Positions 8,544-17,452 of a stretch of 64,000 nt of DNA are shown here, piece by piece. Position numbers and translations under genes: made by a program. A model generated the notes under the pieces. The model searched no databases, was not told the origin of the DNA, and saw nothing but the letters and a program-made list of their open reading frames with translations. The stretch comes from Sphingobium lignivorans. Lineage in GTDB: Bacteria; Pseudomonadota; Alphaproteobacteria; Sphingomonadales; Sphingomonadaceae. The DNA lies in assembly GCF_014203955.1 (NCBI RefSeq), contig NZ_JACHKA010000001.1, forward strand, positions 1,922,001-1,986,000, in the 5' to 3' direction. Each line of letters opens with the position of its first letter. The stretch's first letter is position 1.

Positions 8544-9920
8544 ATGACGGAACCGGTCATCCTCTGGCTGCGCCGCGACCTGCGGCTGGGCGATCAGGCT
8601 GCCCTGCTCGCGGCCTGCGCGGAAGGGCCGGTCGTGCCGGTCTATGTGATGGACGACGAGACGCCGGGCCATCGACGCATGGGGGCGGCCTCCCGCTGGT
8701 GGCTGCATGGGAGCCTCGCCAGCCTCGCAGGCGATCTGCGCGCCTCCGGCTCGCGCCTCGTGCTTCGCCGGGGACGCGCGGACGAAGTGCTGCCGGCACT
8801 CGCGCGGGAAGTGGGCGCGCGGCGCGTCCATGCCCTGCACCATTATGAGCCCTGGTGGCGCAATGCGGAACGGGCGATCGCGCGCGTGCTCGACCTCGTG
8901 CTGCATGATGGAAACTATCTTCACCCGCCAGGCCTGCTGAAGTCCGGCAGCGGCAGCCCCTATCGCATCTTCACGCCCTTCTGGCGGGCATTGCGGGAGA
9001 CGATGCCGCCGCCGGAACCCATGGCCCGAACGGACAAAATCCCCGCGCCCTCCTCATGGCCGGCGAGTGAGCATCTCGACGACTGGTCGTTGCGCCCGTC
9101 CAGCCCCGACTGGGCGACCGGCATGGCACAGGCCTGGCAGCCGGGCGAGCAAGGCGCGCTCGACCGGCTCGAGGCTTTTGCGGACAGCGCCGGGGACTAT
9201 GACGTCGCGAGGAACCTGCCGTCGGTGGAGGGCAGTTCGCGCCTGTCGCCGCACCTGCATTTCGGAGAGATTTCGCCGTCCCTCGTCTGGCATCGCATTG
9301 CCCGGCGCGATGGACGGACCGAGCCCTATCTGCGGGAACTGGCCTGGCGCGACTATGCGCAGACGGTGATCCTCCAGCATCCCCGACATGGCAGTGCCAA
9401 TGGCAGGGCGCAGTTCGACGATTTTCCGTGGCGAGACCTGCGCGAGGCTGCCGGTGACTTCGAAGCATGGAAGCGGGGCCGCACCGGCTATCCCATCGTC
9501 GACGCAGGCATGCGCCAGCTCTGGACGACGGGCTGGATGCACAACCGCGTGCGCATGATCGCGGCGAGCTTCCTGGTGAAGCATCTTCTCATCGACTGGC
9601 GCCATGGGGAACAGTGGTTCTGGGATACGCTGATCGATGCCGATTACGGGAACAATAGCGTTAACTGGCAGTGGGTAGCGGGCACCGGGATCGATTCCAG
9701 CATGTTCGTCCGGATCATGGCGCCACTGGGCCAATCGGCCAAGTTCGACGCCGCGGATTATATCCGCCGCTGGGTGCCCGAGCTTGCGGGGCTGCCGGAT
9801 GGAGTGGTCCACGATCCCGAAAGCCATGGGTTCCGGCCATCGGGCTATCCCGCCAGGATCATCGACCATCGCGCCGCCCGCGAGCGCGCGCTTTCCGCTT
9901 ACGCGACCGTTCGGGCATGA
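8544..9920 (+). CDS. phrB: Deoxyribodipyrimidine photolyase, class I
   Basis: A 458-aa flavoprotein that uses blue light to split cyclobutane pyrimidine dimers. The N-terminal alpha/beta antenna domain begins ILWLRRDLRLGDQAAL. The C-terminal FAD domain shows EPYLRELAWRDYAQ, TGYPIVDAGMRQLWTTGWMHNR and DADYGNNSVNWQWVAGTG, all class I photolyase signatures. The WMHNR and NNSVNWQW segments argue for a repair enzyme over a pure cryptochrome. It follows the DUF457-like gene closely and precedes a CFA-synthase-like methyltransferase. Confidence 0.95.
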   Translation: MTEPVILWLRRDLRLGDQAALLAACAEGPVVPVYVMDDETPGHRRMGAASRWWLHGSLASLAGDLRASGSRLVLRRGRADEVLPALAREVGARRVHALHHYEPWWRNAERAIARVLDLVLHDGNYLHPPGLLKSGSGSPYRIFTPFWRALRETMPPPEPMARTDKIPAPSSWPASEHLDDWSLRPSSPDWATGMAQAWQPGEQGALDRLEAFADSAGDYDVARNLPSVEGSSRLSPHLHFGEISPSLVWHRIARRDGRTEPYLRELAWRDYAQTVILQHPRHGSANGRAQFDDFPWRDLREAAGDFEAWKRGRTGYPIVDAGMRQLWTTGWMHNRVRMIAASFLVKHLLIDWRHGEQWFWDTLIDADYGNNSVNWQWVAGTGIDSSMFVRIMAPLGQSAKFDAADYIRRWVPELAGLPDGVVHDPESHGFRPSGYPARIIDHRAARERALSAYATVRA

Positions 9921-9976
9921 AACGTTCGACAGTCTGAACGATTGTCTTTGCCGCCCCGAGAGACCATGTTGGCGCC

Positions 9977-11254
9977 ATGACGGTCCACAATCCGCCAGCG
10001 AGCCGCCAACGCGCTTTCCTGCGCCGGACGGGCGCGCGGGCGGGGCGGGGGCTCTGGCGCTCCGTGCCGGGGGCATTGTTCACATCCGTGCTGAGACGAG
10101 TCGATCGGGGCCTGCTGACCGGCTCCCTGGAGCTGCACTTGCCGGATGGCGCCGTGCGCCTGCTCGGCGGCCATGCGCCCGGCTTCTCGGCCATCGTCCA
10201 TCTTGCAAGCTGGCGGGCAGTCGCGCGCCTCGCCACCTCCGGCTCGACGGGCTGGTATCGCGCATGGGCAGCGGGCGACTGGTCCAGCCCGGATCCGGTG
10301 ACGCTGTTCGCCCTGTTCGGCGCGAATGCCCGTTCCCTGGGGAGTGCGGCGCGCTCGTCCGGGCTGCCGCGCCTGCTCGGGCGACTGAAACTCGCCCGGC
10401 GGCACAACAGCCGGCGTGGCGCGCGCCGGAACATCGCCGAGCATTACGACCTCGGCAATGATTTCTACGCGCTCTGGCTCGACCGCACTCTCACTTATTC
10501 GAGCGCATGCCCCGCCTATCCCGATGAACCGCTGGACGAAGCGCAGACCCGCAAGATCGACGCGCTTCTGGACCGGCTCGACCTCAAAGACGGGGACCGG
10601 CTGCTGGAGATCGGCTGCGGGTGGGGCGGCCTGGCCGCGCGGGCGCTTGAGCGATACGATTTGCAATATACGGGCCTTACGCTGTCGAGCGAACAGAAGG
10701 CCCATGTCGAGCAGCGCCTCGCCGCCAGCGGAGCGCCCGCCCGCGTGCTGCTGCGCGATTATCGCGACGCGGAAGGCACGTATGACGCAATCGCGAGCGT
10801 GGAAATGGTCGAGGCGGTCGGGGAGCGCTACTGGCCCGCTTATCTGGAAAGCATTGCGCGCCTGCTGAAGCCGGGTGGGCGAGCGGCCATCCAGTTCATC
10901 AGCATCGATGATGCAATCTTTCCCGCTTATGCCGCCCGGGCGGACTTCATCCAGCAATATGTCTTCCCCGGCGGCTGCCTGCTCTCCGAGCGGCGCTTCC
11001 GGGAGATCGCCGCACAGAAGGGGCTGCTGTGGCAGGATCAGGTCCGCTTCGGGCTTGATTATGCCTGGACCCTGCGCAAGTGGCGCGAGCGCTTCGACGC
11101 CGCCGTCGATGCCGGCATGCTGCCGCTCCGGTTCGATGTCCGCTTCGTCGATCTGTGGCGCTATTATCTGATGTACTGCGAGGGCGGGTTCATCGGCCGT
11201 TCGATCGACGTCTCGCAAGTCACTCTGGTGAAGGGCGATTCGCCGCCGGCATAG
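9977..11254 (+). CDS. CFA-synthase family SAM-dependent methyltransferase
   Basis: A 425-aa protein with a SAM-binding motif LLEIGCGWGGLAARALE near residue 208. The surrounding blocks are those of cyclopropane-fatty-acyl-phospholipid synthases: EHYDLGNDFYALWLDRTLTYSSA, SVEMVEAVGERYWPAYL and FIQQYVFPGGCL. The predicted reaction is methylene transfer to unsaturated phospholipid acyl chains at the membrane. Its last 35 bases overlap the end of the convergent patatin gene. Adjacency to photolyase is common in proteobacterial stress-related clusters. Confidence 0.9.
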   Translation: MTVHNPPASRQRAFLRRTGARAGRGLWRSVPGALFTSVLRRVDRGLLTGSLELHLPDGAVRLLGGHAPGFSAIVHLASWRAVARLATSGSTGWYRAWAAGDWSSPDPVTLFALFGANARSLGSAARSSGLPRLLGRLKLARRHNSRRGARRNIAEHYDLGNDFYALWLDRTLTYSSACPAYPDEPLDEAQTRKIDALLDRLDLKDGDRLLEIGCGWGGLAARALERYDLQYTGLTLSSEQKAHVEQRLAASGAPARVLLRDYRDAEGTYDAIASVEMVEAVGERYWPAYLESIARLLKPGGRAAIQFISIDDAIFPAYAARADFIQQYVFPGGCLLSERRFREIAAQKGLLWQDQVRFGLDYAWTLRKWRERFDAAVDAGMLPLRFDVRFVDLWRYYLMYCEGGFIGRSIDVSQVTLVKGDSPPA

Positions 11255-13592
11255 CGGCGTCGATCTCCTGCCGGATCCGCGCGATTTCCGCCTGCATGAG
11301 CGGCAATTGCGCTTCTTCTTCGTCAAGGATGGCCTCGAAGGCCTGCCGCTTCCACGCGGCCCGGCGTGCGTCCGCATCCGGCCAGGCAGGCATGGTGGAG
11401 AGCAGCAAGTCGATCAGCCGGTCGGCGCCGTGCAGCCGGCCCCACAGATAGTCATTCTCGCGATAGGCGCGGCTGAAGAAAGCCCCGAAGCTGTTGAACT
11501 CGATGCCGCGCAGCGTCGCGGCAGCGCCGCCCGCGCGGATAGCCGTCGCATCCTCGGGCGAAATCCGGTCCACCTTGATGGGGTCATATTCGTCCAGTCC
11601 CTCGCCCTGCAGCAGCGGGAGCGTGGCGATGTCATAGAAGGGAAAACCCAGATAGGCCTTGAGCAGGTGCCTGCGATCCTCCGGCGCGAGACACATCGCT
11701 GCTTCAGCAAAGCGCGCGTCCACCATCGCATCGGCTTCGCGCAGATCCCGCGCCTCGGCCACGGCCTCGATGGCGGCGAGCGGATCGCGCCGCGCCGCCC
11801 GGGCGCGTTCCCGCACAGTCTCGTCGAACCAGCCGGGCAGTTGCCTTTCCGCGTAGAGTGCGATGGCCTCGTAAAGCATGTCGCGCATCTGGGCGCGGCC
11901 GTCATCGACTGCTTCGCCCGGCGAATCCTGCTCGCCCGCCGTCGACAAGTTGCGTGCGAGGAAGCGGAGGCGGCGGATGCGGAAGGCGACGTCATGGCTC
12001 CGGTAGAAGGCGATGAGCGCGTCGCTCGCGCCGTCCGAGGTCCCGTGCCCCACATTGTCGATGCCACGCACATGCAGCGCGTCCCGCAAGGTCCGCCGCA
12101 ATTCCTCCCGGTCCAGCGGCGACCCTTCTCCGGCCAGCGCGAGGATCAGGTCGGCCAGTTCCTCGACAATGCCGGAATATTTGAGATAGCCATAAGCGGG
12201 ATAGGCGAACCCCGCCGATCGGGCCGCTCTCTGCTGAAAGCGGGCGCGCCAAACGGCGAGACGCCGGGCCGTCGGCCGGATGAGGAACAGCGTGCGGCCA
12301 AGCGTGCGATCGACAGTGCGCTCGATATCCGGCCGAAGCGCGTCGACGATATGCTGCATGCGCCGTATCCGCGCCGACCGGGCCGCAATCGCTTCCAGAT
12401 TGTCGCGAATGGGCTGCTCGCGCGGGATGTCGCTGACCGCGCCGAAGATCGTGCGGAAAAAGCCGGGGAGGGGGCGTTCGCCCGTCTCTGTCCGTGCGAC
12501 GGGCGACGTCAGGCGAAAACCCGCCACGTCAGGGGCGGGCTCGACATAGACGAAGCGCCTGTCCACGATCCGGCGGGCAGGGCGATCCTTGAGCGCGTCG
12601 ATGGCCTGCGCGAAGGGCGCATTGGCGAGCACGGAGCCATCGATCAGCACGGCATCCTCCGCCGTGCCCCGCGCACTGTGGTGCGGCAGGATGCGGCGCA
12701 GGAAGGCCTGGCGCCCCGGCCATGGCCGCTCCCGCTCGCTCAGCACGCGATCAAGTTCCCGCACCGTGAAAGGCGGAAAGGCGCCGGGGAAGCTCGCCGT
12801 GGCGCGCGCCGCGAAGACGAGCTCGGCCGGGTCCGCGAGGCGGCGGGGATAATCGCCTCGAGCTCGGAAAGCGATGGTCAGCCGATGCTCGGTTTCCTTG
12901 ATCTGGGGCGGGCTGTTGAGTCGCAGCGTTTCCTCATGCCCCGCGAAATCCGTCGCCGTCACGAAGAGATCGAGCGGATGATGAGGCGGCAGCAGCGGCT
13001 CGCCATGAGCGCCCGCGCTCATTGCGTCGAAGGCATCGAGCAGCAGGCCCGAAAAGCCCTTGCCGCCGAAAGGCGGCGCGAACCAGCGCGCCCGCACGAA
13101 ATTCGAGAGCTTGCGGCGCACTTCCTCCCGGGCTTCCGGCGCCACCGTCTTGTCCACCGTGTCGCCGCGCCGACGCATCAGCAGCCAGAGGATGGGCGCG
13201 GCCCAGAATTTGGTGAAGCGCGAAAGGGGCCGCGCATCGGGATCGAGCAGGATGTCGGCATCGGCGCAGCGGAGCCACAATTCGGTCAGCGGATCGAGCG
13301 ACTCGCCGGTCTCGATCGCCTGGGCAAGGAAGATGCCGTTGATGCCCCCCGCGCTGGCGCCGGCGATGATGTCCGGCAGGACGCGCAGCCTGAGATCATG
13401 ATCTGCCTGGCAGGCCCGCAGCATCGCGAGATAGATGCTCTCGCTTCCCCCATCCGAGGCGGGACCGGCGCTCCAGAAATCCCGGCTGGCGCGGGCGAGA
13501 CGCCAGATCTCCTTGGTGACGCCATGCATGTAGACTGCGAGGCTCACGCCGCCATAGCAGACCAGCGCCAGCCTCAGTTCCTTCTCCCGCAT
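11220..13592 (-). CDS. Large patatin-like phospholipase with DUF3376-type C-terminus
   Basis: A 790-aa protein. The N-terminal patatin fold has an oxyanion glycine segment (LVCYGGVSLAVYMHG), the nucleophile S80 in GASAGG, and the catalytic Asp D318 in LIDGSVLANAPF, giving a complete Ser-Asp dyad. The region after about residue 330 is helical and matches the long C-terminal extension of bacterial patatin-related proteins. It probably hydrolyses acyl lipids, and the target is unknown. No signal peptide is visible. It converges on the CFA-like gene with a 35-bp coding overlap. Confidence 0.88.
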   Translation of the reverse strand: MREKELRLALVCYGGVSLAVYMHGVTKEIWRLARASRDFWSAGPASDGGSESIYLAMLRACQADHDLRLRVLPDIIAGASAGGINGIFLAQAIETGESLDPLTELWLRCADADILLDPDARPLSRFTKFWAAPILWLLMRRRGDTVDKTVAPEAREEVRRKLSNFVRARWFAPPFGGKGFSGLLLDAFDAMSAGAHGEPLLPPHHPLDLFVTATDFAGHEETLRLNSPPQIKETEHRLTIAFRARGDYPRRLADPAELVFAARATASFPGAFPPFTVRELDRVLSERERPWPGRQAFLRRILPHHSARGTAEDAVLIDGSVLANAPFAQAIDALKDRPARRIVDRRFVYVEPAPDVAGFRLTSPVARTETGERPLPGFFRTIFGAVSDIPREQPIRDNLEAIAARSARIRRMQHIVDALRPDIERTVDRTLGRTLFLIRPTARRLAVWRARFQQRAARSAGFAYPAYGYLKYSGIVEELADLILALAGEGSPLDREELRRTLRDALHVRGIDNVGHGTSDGASDALIAFYRSHDVAFRIRRLRFLARNLSTAGEQDSPGEAVDDGRAQMRDMLYEAIALYAERQLPGWFDETVRERARAARRDPLAAIEAVAEARDLREADAMVDARFAEAAMCLAPEDRRHLLKAYLGFPFYDIATLPLLQGEGLDEYDPIKVDRISPEDATAIRAGGAAATLRGIEFNSFGAFFSRAYRENDYLWGRLHGADRLIDLLLSTMPAWPDADARRAAWKRQAFEAILDEEEAQLPLMQAEIARIRQEIDAAMPAANRPSPE

Positions 13593-13690
13593 GCCGGCAG
13601 ATTGGCGCGGACGGCGCGGCTTGTCGACTCGTCAATCCCGCGGAGACCGGATTATCGGCAGCGACCTGCGCCCGTCAGTCCCCGCGCCGG

Positions 13691-14401
13691 TCAGTCCTTC
13701 GTGCTGAACGTCGCCCAGATCGGCAGATGGTCGGAGGCGCGCCGCGCCAGCGCCGTGCTGTGAACGCCGCAATCCTCGAGCGCGATATTGCCGCGCCACA
13801 TGATCCGATCCAGCGCCGCGACCTGACGGCGGGCATGGAAGCTGCGACCGCATGGCGCGATCTCATACTGGCGCGCGAAATCGGCAAGGCACCCGCGATT
13901 GACGGTCCACTCGTTGGTGTCGCCCATGAGGATCGTCGCGCCCGAGGGATCGCCATCTTCAAGCTGGTCGACATGATGGACCACCGCCGCTGCCTGCCGC
14001 CGGCGCCACAGCCCCGAAAGGTCGAGGTGCATGCCCACCACCCGGGTCTTCATGCCCTTGAGATCGAGCGAGGCGAGCACGGCCCCGCGCGGCTCCAGGC
14101 ACGGCAGATGCATGACGTCACCGGCAGCGCCTTCCTGCACGTCCCGCCGGACCAGCAGCGCATTGCCATGCCAGCCCATGCTTTCCGTGCGGGTCGGCAG
14201 TTCGACGGCCCGATAATCCGAGTGCATCGCCAGCAGCCGGTCCGGCAGCACGGCATGGCGCGGCCCGAAGCGGCGGTCCGCTTCCTGCAGCGCGATCACA
14301 TCGGCATCGAGCTCGTTGAGCACGTCGATGATCCGTTCGGGCAGCCGACGGCGGTCGGTCCCGATGGCTTTGCGAATGTTGTAGGAAGCGACCTTGATCA
14401 T
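13691..14401 (-). CDS. Endonuclease/exonuclease/phosphatase family protein
   Basis: A 236-aa protein starting MIKVASYNIRKAIGTDRRR. The EEP fold is seen in the N-terminal VASYNIRK, the metal-binding E of VIALQEADRRFG, the central TRVVGMHLDLSG and ILMGDTNEW motifs, and the C-terminal RRASDHLPIWATF with its Asp-His pair. It may act as a nuclease or a phospholipid or phosphodiester hydrolase. I chose the ATG at 14401 because the in-frame upstream residues do not resemble the family. It lies downstream of the divergent host-attachment-type gene. Confidence 0.87.
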   Translation of the reverse strand: MIKVASYNIRKAIGTDRRRLPERIIDVLNELDADVIALQEADRRFGPRHAVLPDRLLAMHSDYRAVELPTRTESMGWHGNALLVRRDVQEGAAGDVMHLPCLEPRGAVLASLDLKGMKTRVVGMHLDLSGLWRRRQAAAVVHHVDQLEDGDPSGATILMGDTNEWTVNRGCLADFARQYEIAPCGRSFHARRQVAALDRIMWRGNIALEDCGVHSTALARRASDHLPIWATFSTKD

Positions 14402-14514
14402 GGACGCTCTAATTCGGATGCGCGAACCCGCTTGACAAGCCCCCCCGAACGCGGGACGCAACCGGGCGGACCGGCCATTCGTTATCGCTGCAGAACGTCG
14501 AATGGAGGAAGAAG

Positions 14515-14955
14515 ATGAAGATCGATCATGGGACTCTTGTCGCGGTGATGGACGGCAAGAAGATGCTGCTCTTCCGTAACGAGGGCGACGAGACCTATCC
14601 CAATCTCGTGCTCGAGCAGGAGCGCGAGCAGGACAATCCTCCGGGGCACGAGCAGGGGACCGATGCGCCCGGCCGGGCCTTCTCTTCGGTCGGGCCAGGG
14701 CGCAGTGCCATGGAAGAAACCGATTTCCATCGCCTTGCCGAGGACAGGTTCGCCGATGAAGCGGCCGCGATCCTCAACAAGCGCGCCTTGGCGAATGCGT
14801 TCGACAAGCTCATCATCGTCGCGCCGCCCAAAACGCTGGGCGAGCTGCGCGGCCACTACCACAAGGAGCTGGAAAGCCGGCTGGTGGGCGAAGTGGCCAA
14901 AGATCTGACAGGGCATCCGGTGCCGGACATCGAGCGGATCGTCAGCGAAAGCTGA
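14515..14955 (+). CDS. Host attachment family protein
   Basis: A 146-aa protein with the N-terminal IDHGTLVAVMDGKKMLLFRNEGD and C-terminal FDKLIIVAPPKTLGELRGHY blocks of the proteobacterial host-attachment family. That family was first linked to attachment of agrobacteria to plants and is structurally related to the eRF1/Rtt105-like baeRF fold. A GGAGGAAG ribosome binding site precedes the ATG. Its biochemical role is unknown. It stands alone, divergent from the EEP gene and 83 bp before radA. Confidence 0.85.
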   Translation: MKIDHGTLVAVMDGKKMLLFRNEGDETYPNLVLEQEREQDNPPGHEQGTDAPGRAFSSVGPGRSAMEETDFHRLAEDRFADEAAAILNKRALANAFDKLIIVAPPKTLGELRGHYHKELESRLVGEVAKDLTGHPVPDIERIVSES

Positions 14956-15009
14956 GCGCCGCTCCTGCGCTGTACCGAGCCTCTTTCCCGCGCGCCGCTT
15001 TGATCTGGC

Positions 15010-15024
15010 GTTCCCTCTTCGTTC
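15010..15024. promoter_or_regulatory. Putative LexA (SOS) box upstream of radA
   Basis: The direct repeat GTTC-N7-GTTC (GTTC, CCTCTTC, GTTC) is an exact match to the alphaproteobacterial LexA operator pattern. It ends 14 bases before the radA start codon, just ahead of the GAGGGGGC ribosome binding site. A LexA protein bound here would block initiation or early elongation. The match is by pattern only and the expected chance frequency is not negligible. Confidence 0.5.
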
Positions 15025-15038
15025 TGATATGAGGGGGC

Positions 15039-16406
15039 ATGGTCAAGCTCAAACGCCGATATGTCTGCCAAGCCTGCGGGTCGCTGGCCACGCGCTGGCA
15101 GGGACAATGCGACGATTGCGGAGAATGGAACACGCTGGTCGAGGAAGCCGCGCCGACGGCTTTCTCCGTCCGGCACGATCTGCAGGATGGCGGGCGCGCC
15201 ATTTCGCTAGTCGGGCTGGACAGCGACGTGGCCCTGCCCGAGCGACTCGGCACCGGCCTTGCCGAATTCGACAGGGCGCTGGGGGGCGGCCTCGTCGCGG
15301 GGTCGGCCACGCTGATCGGCGGTGATCCCGGCATCGGCAAATCGACTCTGCTGCTGCAGGCCGCTGCCAGTCTCGCCCGCGCGGGGCGCGGCGTCGTGTA
15401 CGTGAGCGGGGAGGAAGCGGCCGATCAGGTGCGGCTGCGGGCGCGCCGGCTCGGCCTTGGCGATGCGCCCGTGCAGCTCGCCAGCGCGACATCCGTGCGC
15501 GATATTCTCACCACGCTGGGGCGGGGGCGCGCACCGGATCTGCTCGTCATCGATTCCATCCAGACGATGCACAGCGACACGATCGAGGGCGCGCCGGGCA
15601 CGGTGAGCCAGGTCCGCGCCTCCGCGCAGGAACTCGTCCGCTTCGCCAAGAAGGGCGGAGCCGCGCTCATCCTGGTGGGGCATGTCACCAAGGACGGCAC
15701 GATCGCGGGACCGCGCGTGCTGGAGCACATGGTCGACACGGTGCTCAGTTTCGAGGGTGAGCGCAGCCATCAATATCGCATCCTGAGAGCGATCAAGAAC
15801 CGGTTCGGCGGCACCGACGAGATCGGCGTCTTCGCCATGGCCGGCGAAGGGCTCCAGGAAGTCGCCAATCCTTCCCTGCTTTTCCTCACCGAGCGGGACG
15901 AACGCGTGGCCGGCACGGCAGTCTTTCCCGCGATCGAGGGGACGCGGCCGGTGCTTGTGGAAATCCAGGCCCTGACGGTGCGGCTTGCCAGCGGCGCCAC
16001 GCCCCGGCGCGCGGTGGTGGGCTGGGACAGCGGCCGCCTCGCCATGATCCTCGCCGTGCTGGAGGCGCGTTGCGGGCTCAGCTTCTCGGCCTGTGAAGTC
16101 TATCTCAATGTCTCGGGCGGCTATCGCCTGCAGGATCCGGCCGCCGACCTTGCCGTGGCCAGCGCGCTCATCTCCGCGCTCTCCGAGCGACCCGTGCCGC
16201 AGGACGCCGTGGTGATGGGTGAAATCGCGCTATCCGGCGAGGTGAGGCCCGTGGCGCATGCCCCGCTGCGCCTGCGCGAATCGGCCAAGCTCGGCTTCCG
16301 GCGCGCGCTCGTTCCGTCGAGCGCGGCAAAGCAGGCCAAGGAACTCTCCGTGAGCGGTTTCACGCAGCTCAGCGAGCTTGTTGACCATATGCTTGGGCGG
16401 GACTAG
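15039..16406 (+). CDS. radA: DNA repair protein RadA
   Basis: A 455-aa RecA-like ATPase that promotes branch migration of recombination intermediates. The N-terminal C4 zinc finger is complete (C10, C13, C24, C27). The Walker A motif GGDPGIGKS lies at residues 94 to 102, the RadA signature KNRFG at 253 to 257, and a C-terminal Lon-like domain follows. An SOS-box-like repeat lies directly upstream. The cvpA gene begins ten bases after its stop. Confidence 0.97.
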   Translation: MVKLKRRYVCQACGSLATRWQGQCDDCGEWNTLVEEAAPTAFSVRHDLQDGGRAISLVGLDSDVALPERLGTGLAEFDRALGGGLVAGSATLIGGDPGIGKSTLLLQAAASLARAGRGVVYVSGEEAADQVRLRARRLGLGDAPVQLASATSVRDILTTLGRGRAPDLLVIDSIQTMHSDTIEGAPGTVSQVRASAQELVRFAKKGGAALILVGHVTKDGTIAGPRVLEHMVDTVLSFEGERSHQYRILRAIKNRFGGTDEIGVFAMAGEGLQEVANPSLLFLTERDERVAGTAVFPAIEGTRPVLVEIQALTVRLASGATPRRAVVGWDSGRLAMILAVLEARCGLSFSACEVYLNVSGGYRLQDPAADLAVASALISALSERPVPQDAVVMGEIALSGEVRPVAHAPLRLRESAKLGFRRALVPSSAAKQAKELSVSGFTQLSELVDHMLGRD

Positions 16407-16416
16407 CGACCGCAGC

Positions 16417-16974
16417 ATGACCGCACTCGACATTGCCGTCCTCCTTCTCATCGGCGGCCTCGCCATTCGCGGGTTCATCGCAGGCTTTGTCACGGAATCG
16501 CTGGCGCTGGGCGCATTGATCGGCGGCTTTGTCGCGGTGCGCCTGTTCCACGCCCCGGTGACGGCGATGCTGACCGGCCTCGTCGGCTCGGAATATGGCG
16601 CGGCCCTCATCGCCTTCGTCGCGATCTTCGGGCTTGTCTACGGGCTCGGGAAAGTGCTGGCCGGCTATATCGGCGGCAAGACCAAGAGCTCTGCGCTGGG
16701 CATGTTCGACCGGCTTCTCGGGCTTGGCTTCGGCGCGGTGAAGGGCCTGCTCGTCGCCACGATCTGTTTCGTTCTCTTCACGATCGTCTATGACGCGCTC
16801 TACGGGATAGAGACGAACCGGCCGGACTGGATGCGCCTCTCGCGCTCCTATCCGCTGCTGAACGCCAGCAGCTCGGCCACGAGCAAATGGATTGCGGAGA
16901 ACAGTCGGCAGGGCGGGCTGCTCGGCGATTTCGGAGAAAGCGAGCAGGACAATGCGGCCGATGCCGGCGAATGA
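16417..16974 (+). CDS. CvpA family inner-membrane protein
   Basis: A 185-aa protein with four hydrophobic segments in the CvpA arrangement, beginning MTALDIAVLLLIGGLAIRGFIAGFVTES. The family is named for colicin V production in E. coli and is now linked to envelope homeostasis. The ATG at 16417 is chosen over an upstream in-frame ATG inside radA because the family N-terminus begins here. It probably shares a transcript with radA and the NifU-like gene. Confidence 0.88.
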   Translation: MTALDIAVLLLIGGLAIRGFIAGFVTESLALGALIGGFVAVRLFHAPVTAMLTGLVGSEYGAALIAFVAIFGLVYGLGKVLAGYIGGKTKSSALGMFDRLLGLGFGAVKGLLVATICFVLFTIVYDALYGIETNRPDWMRLSRSYPLLNASSSATSKWIAENSRQGGLLGDFGESEQDNAADAGE

Positions 16975-16989
16975 CAGGCAGCCGACGCG

Positions 16990-17433
16990 ATGAGCGCCAG
17001 CCTTTACAGCATTGACGTCCTGCGCATGGCGGCGGACGTGGCGTCCTTCCCGCCGCTCAGCGATGCCGATGGCGCCGACGAACGGCGCTCCCCCACCTGC
17101 GGCAGCCGGATGAGCGTGACGCTGCGCCTGGATGCGGCAGGCACCATCGAGGCGATCGGGCTCGACGCCAAGGCCTGTGCGCTCGGACAGGCGGCTGCGG
17201 CGATCTTCGCACGCGGCGTAATCGGCGCGGACAAGGCGCGGATCGCGGCTGCGAGCCAGGGCTGGCGCGCCTATCTTTCTCGGGAAAGCGACAGCCTGCC
17301 CGACTGGCCGTCGCTCGACCTGCTGGCGGCAGGGCGCGATTATCCGGCGCGGCATCCCTCCATGCGCCTTGCCTTTGAAGCGGCGGAAGCCGCCATGGAG
17401 CAGGCGCTGGCTCGGGCATCGGCCGGTGGATGA
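16990..17433 (+). CDS. NifU/IscU-like iron-sulfur cluster scaffold
   Basis: A 147-aa protein of the IscU/SufU-like scaffold fold. C37 (SPTCGSR) and C63 (DAKACALGQAA) correspond to the first two cluster ligands. The position of the third ligand reads ARHPSMRLAFE, with Ser124 where IscU has Cys. Alphaproteobacterial members of this branch commonly lack that Cys, so it may be a cluster-transfer or modified scaffold protein and not a classical IscU. It lies between cvpA and a Kef-type antiporter. Confidence 0.8.
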   Translation: MSASLYSIDVLRMAADVASFPPLSDADGADERRSPTCGSRMSVTLRLDAAGTIEAIGLDAKACALGQAAAAIFARGVIGADKARIAAASQGWRAYLSRESDSLPDWPSLDLLAAGRDYPARHPSMRLAFEAAEAAMEQALARASAGG

Positions 17434-17452
17434 CGCCGGCGCGGTTCCGACC

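Noticed and set aside
11307..13763. 818-codon frame opposite the patatin gene
   Set aside because: Long antisense frames are expected at high G+C. The patatin frame has a complete catalytic dyad and family motifs.
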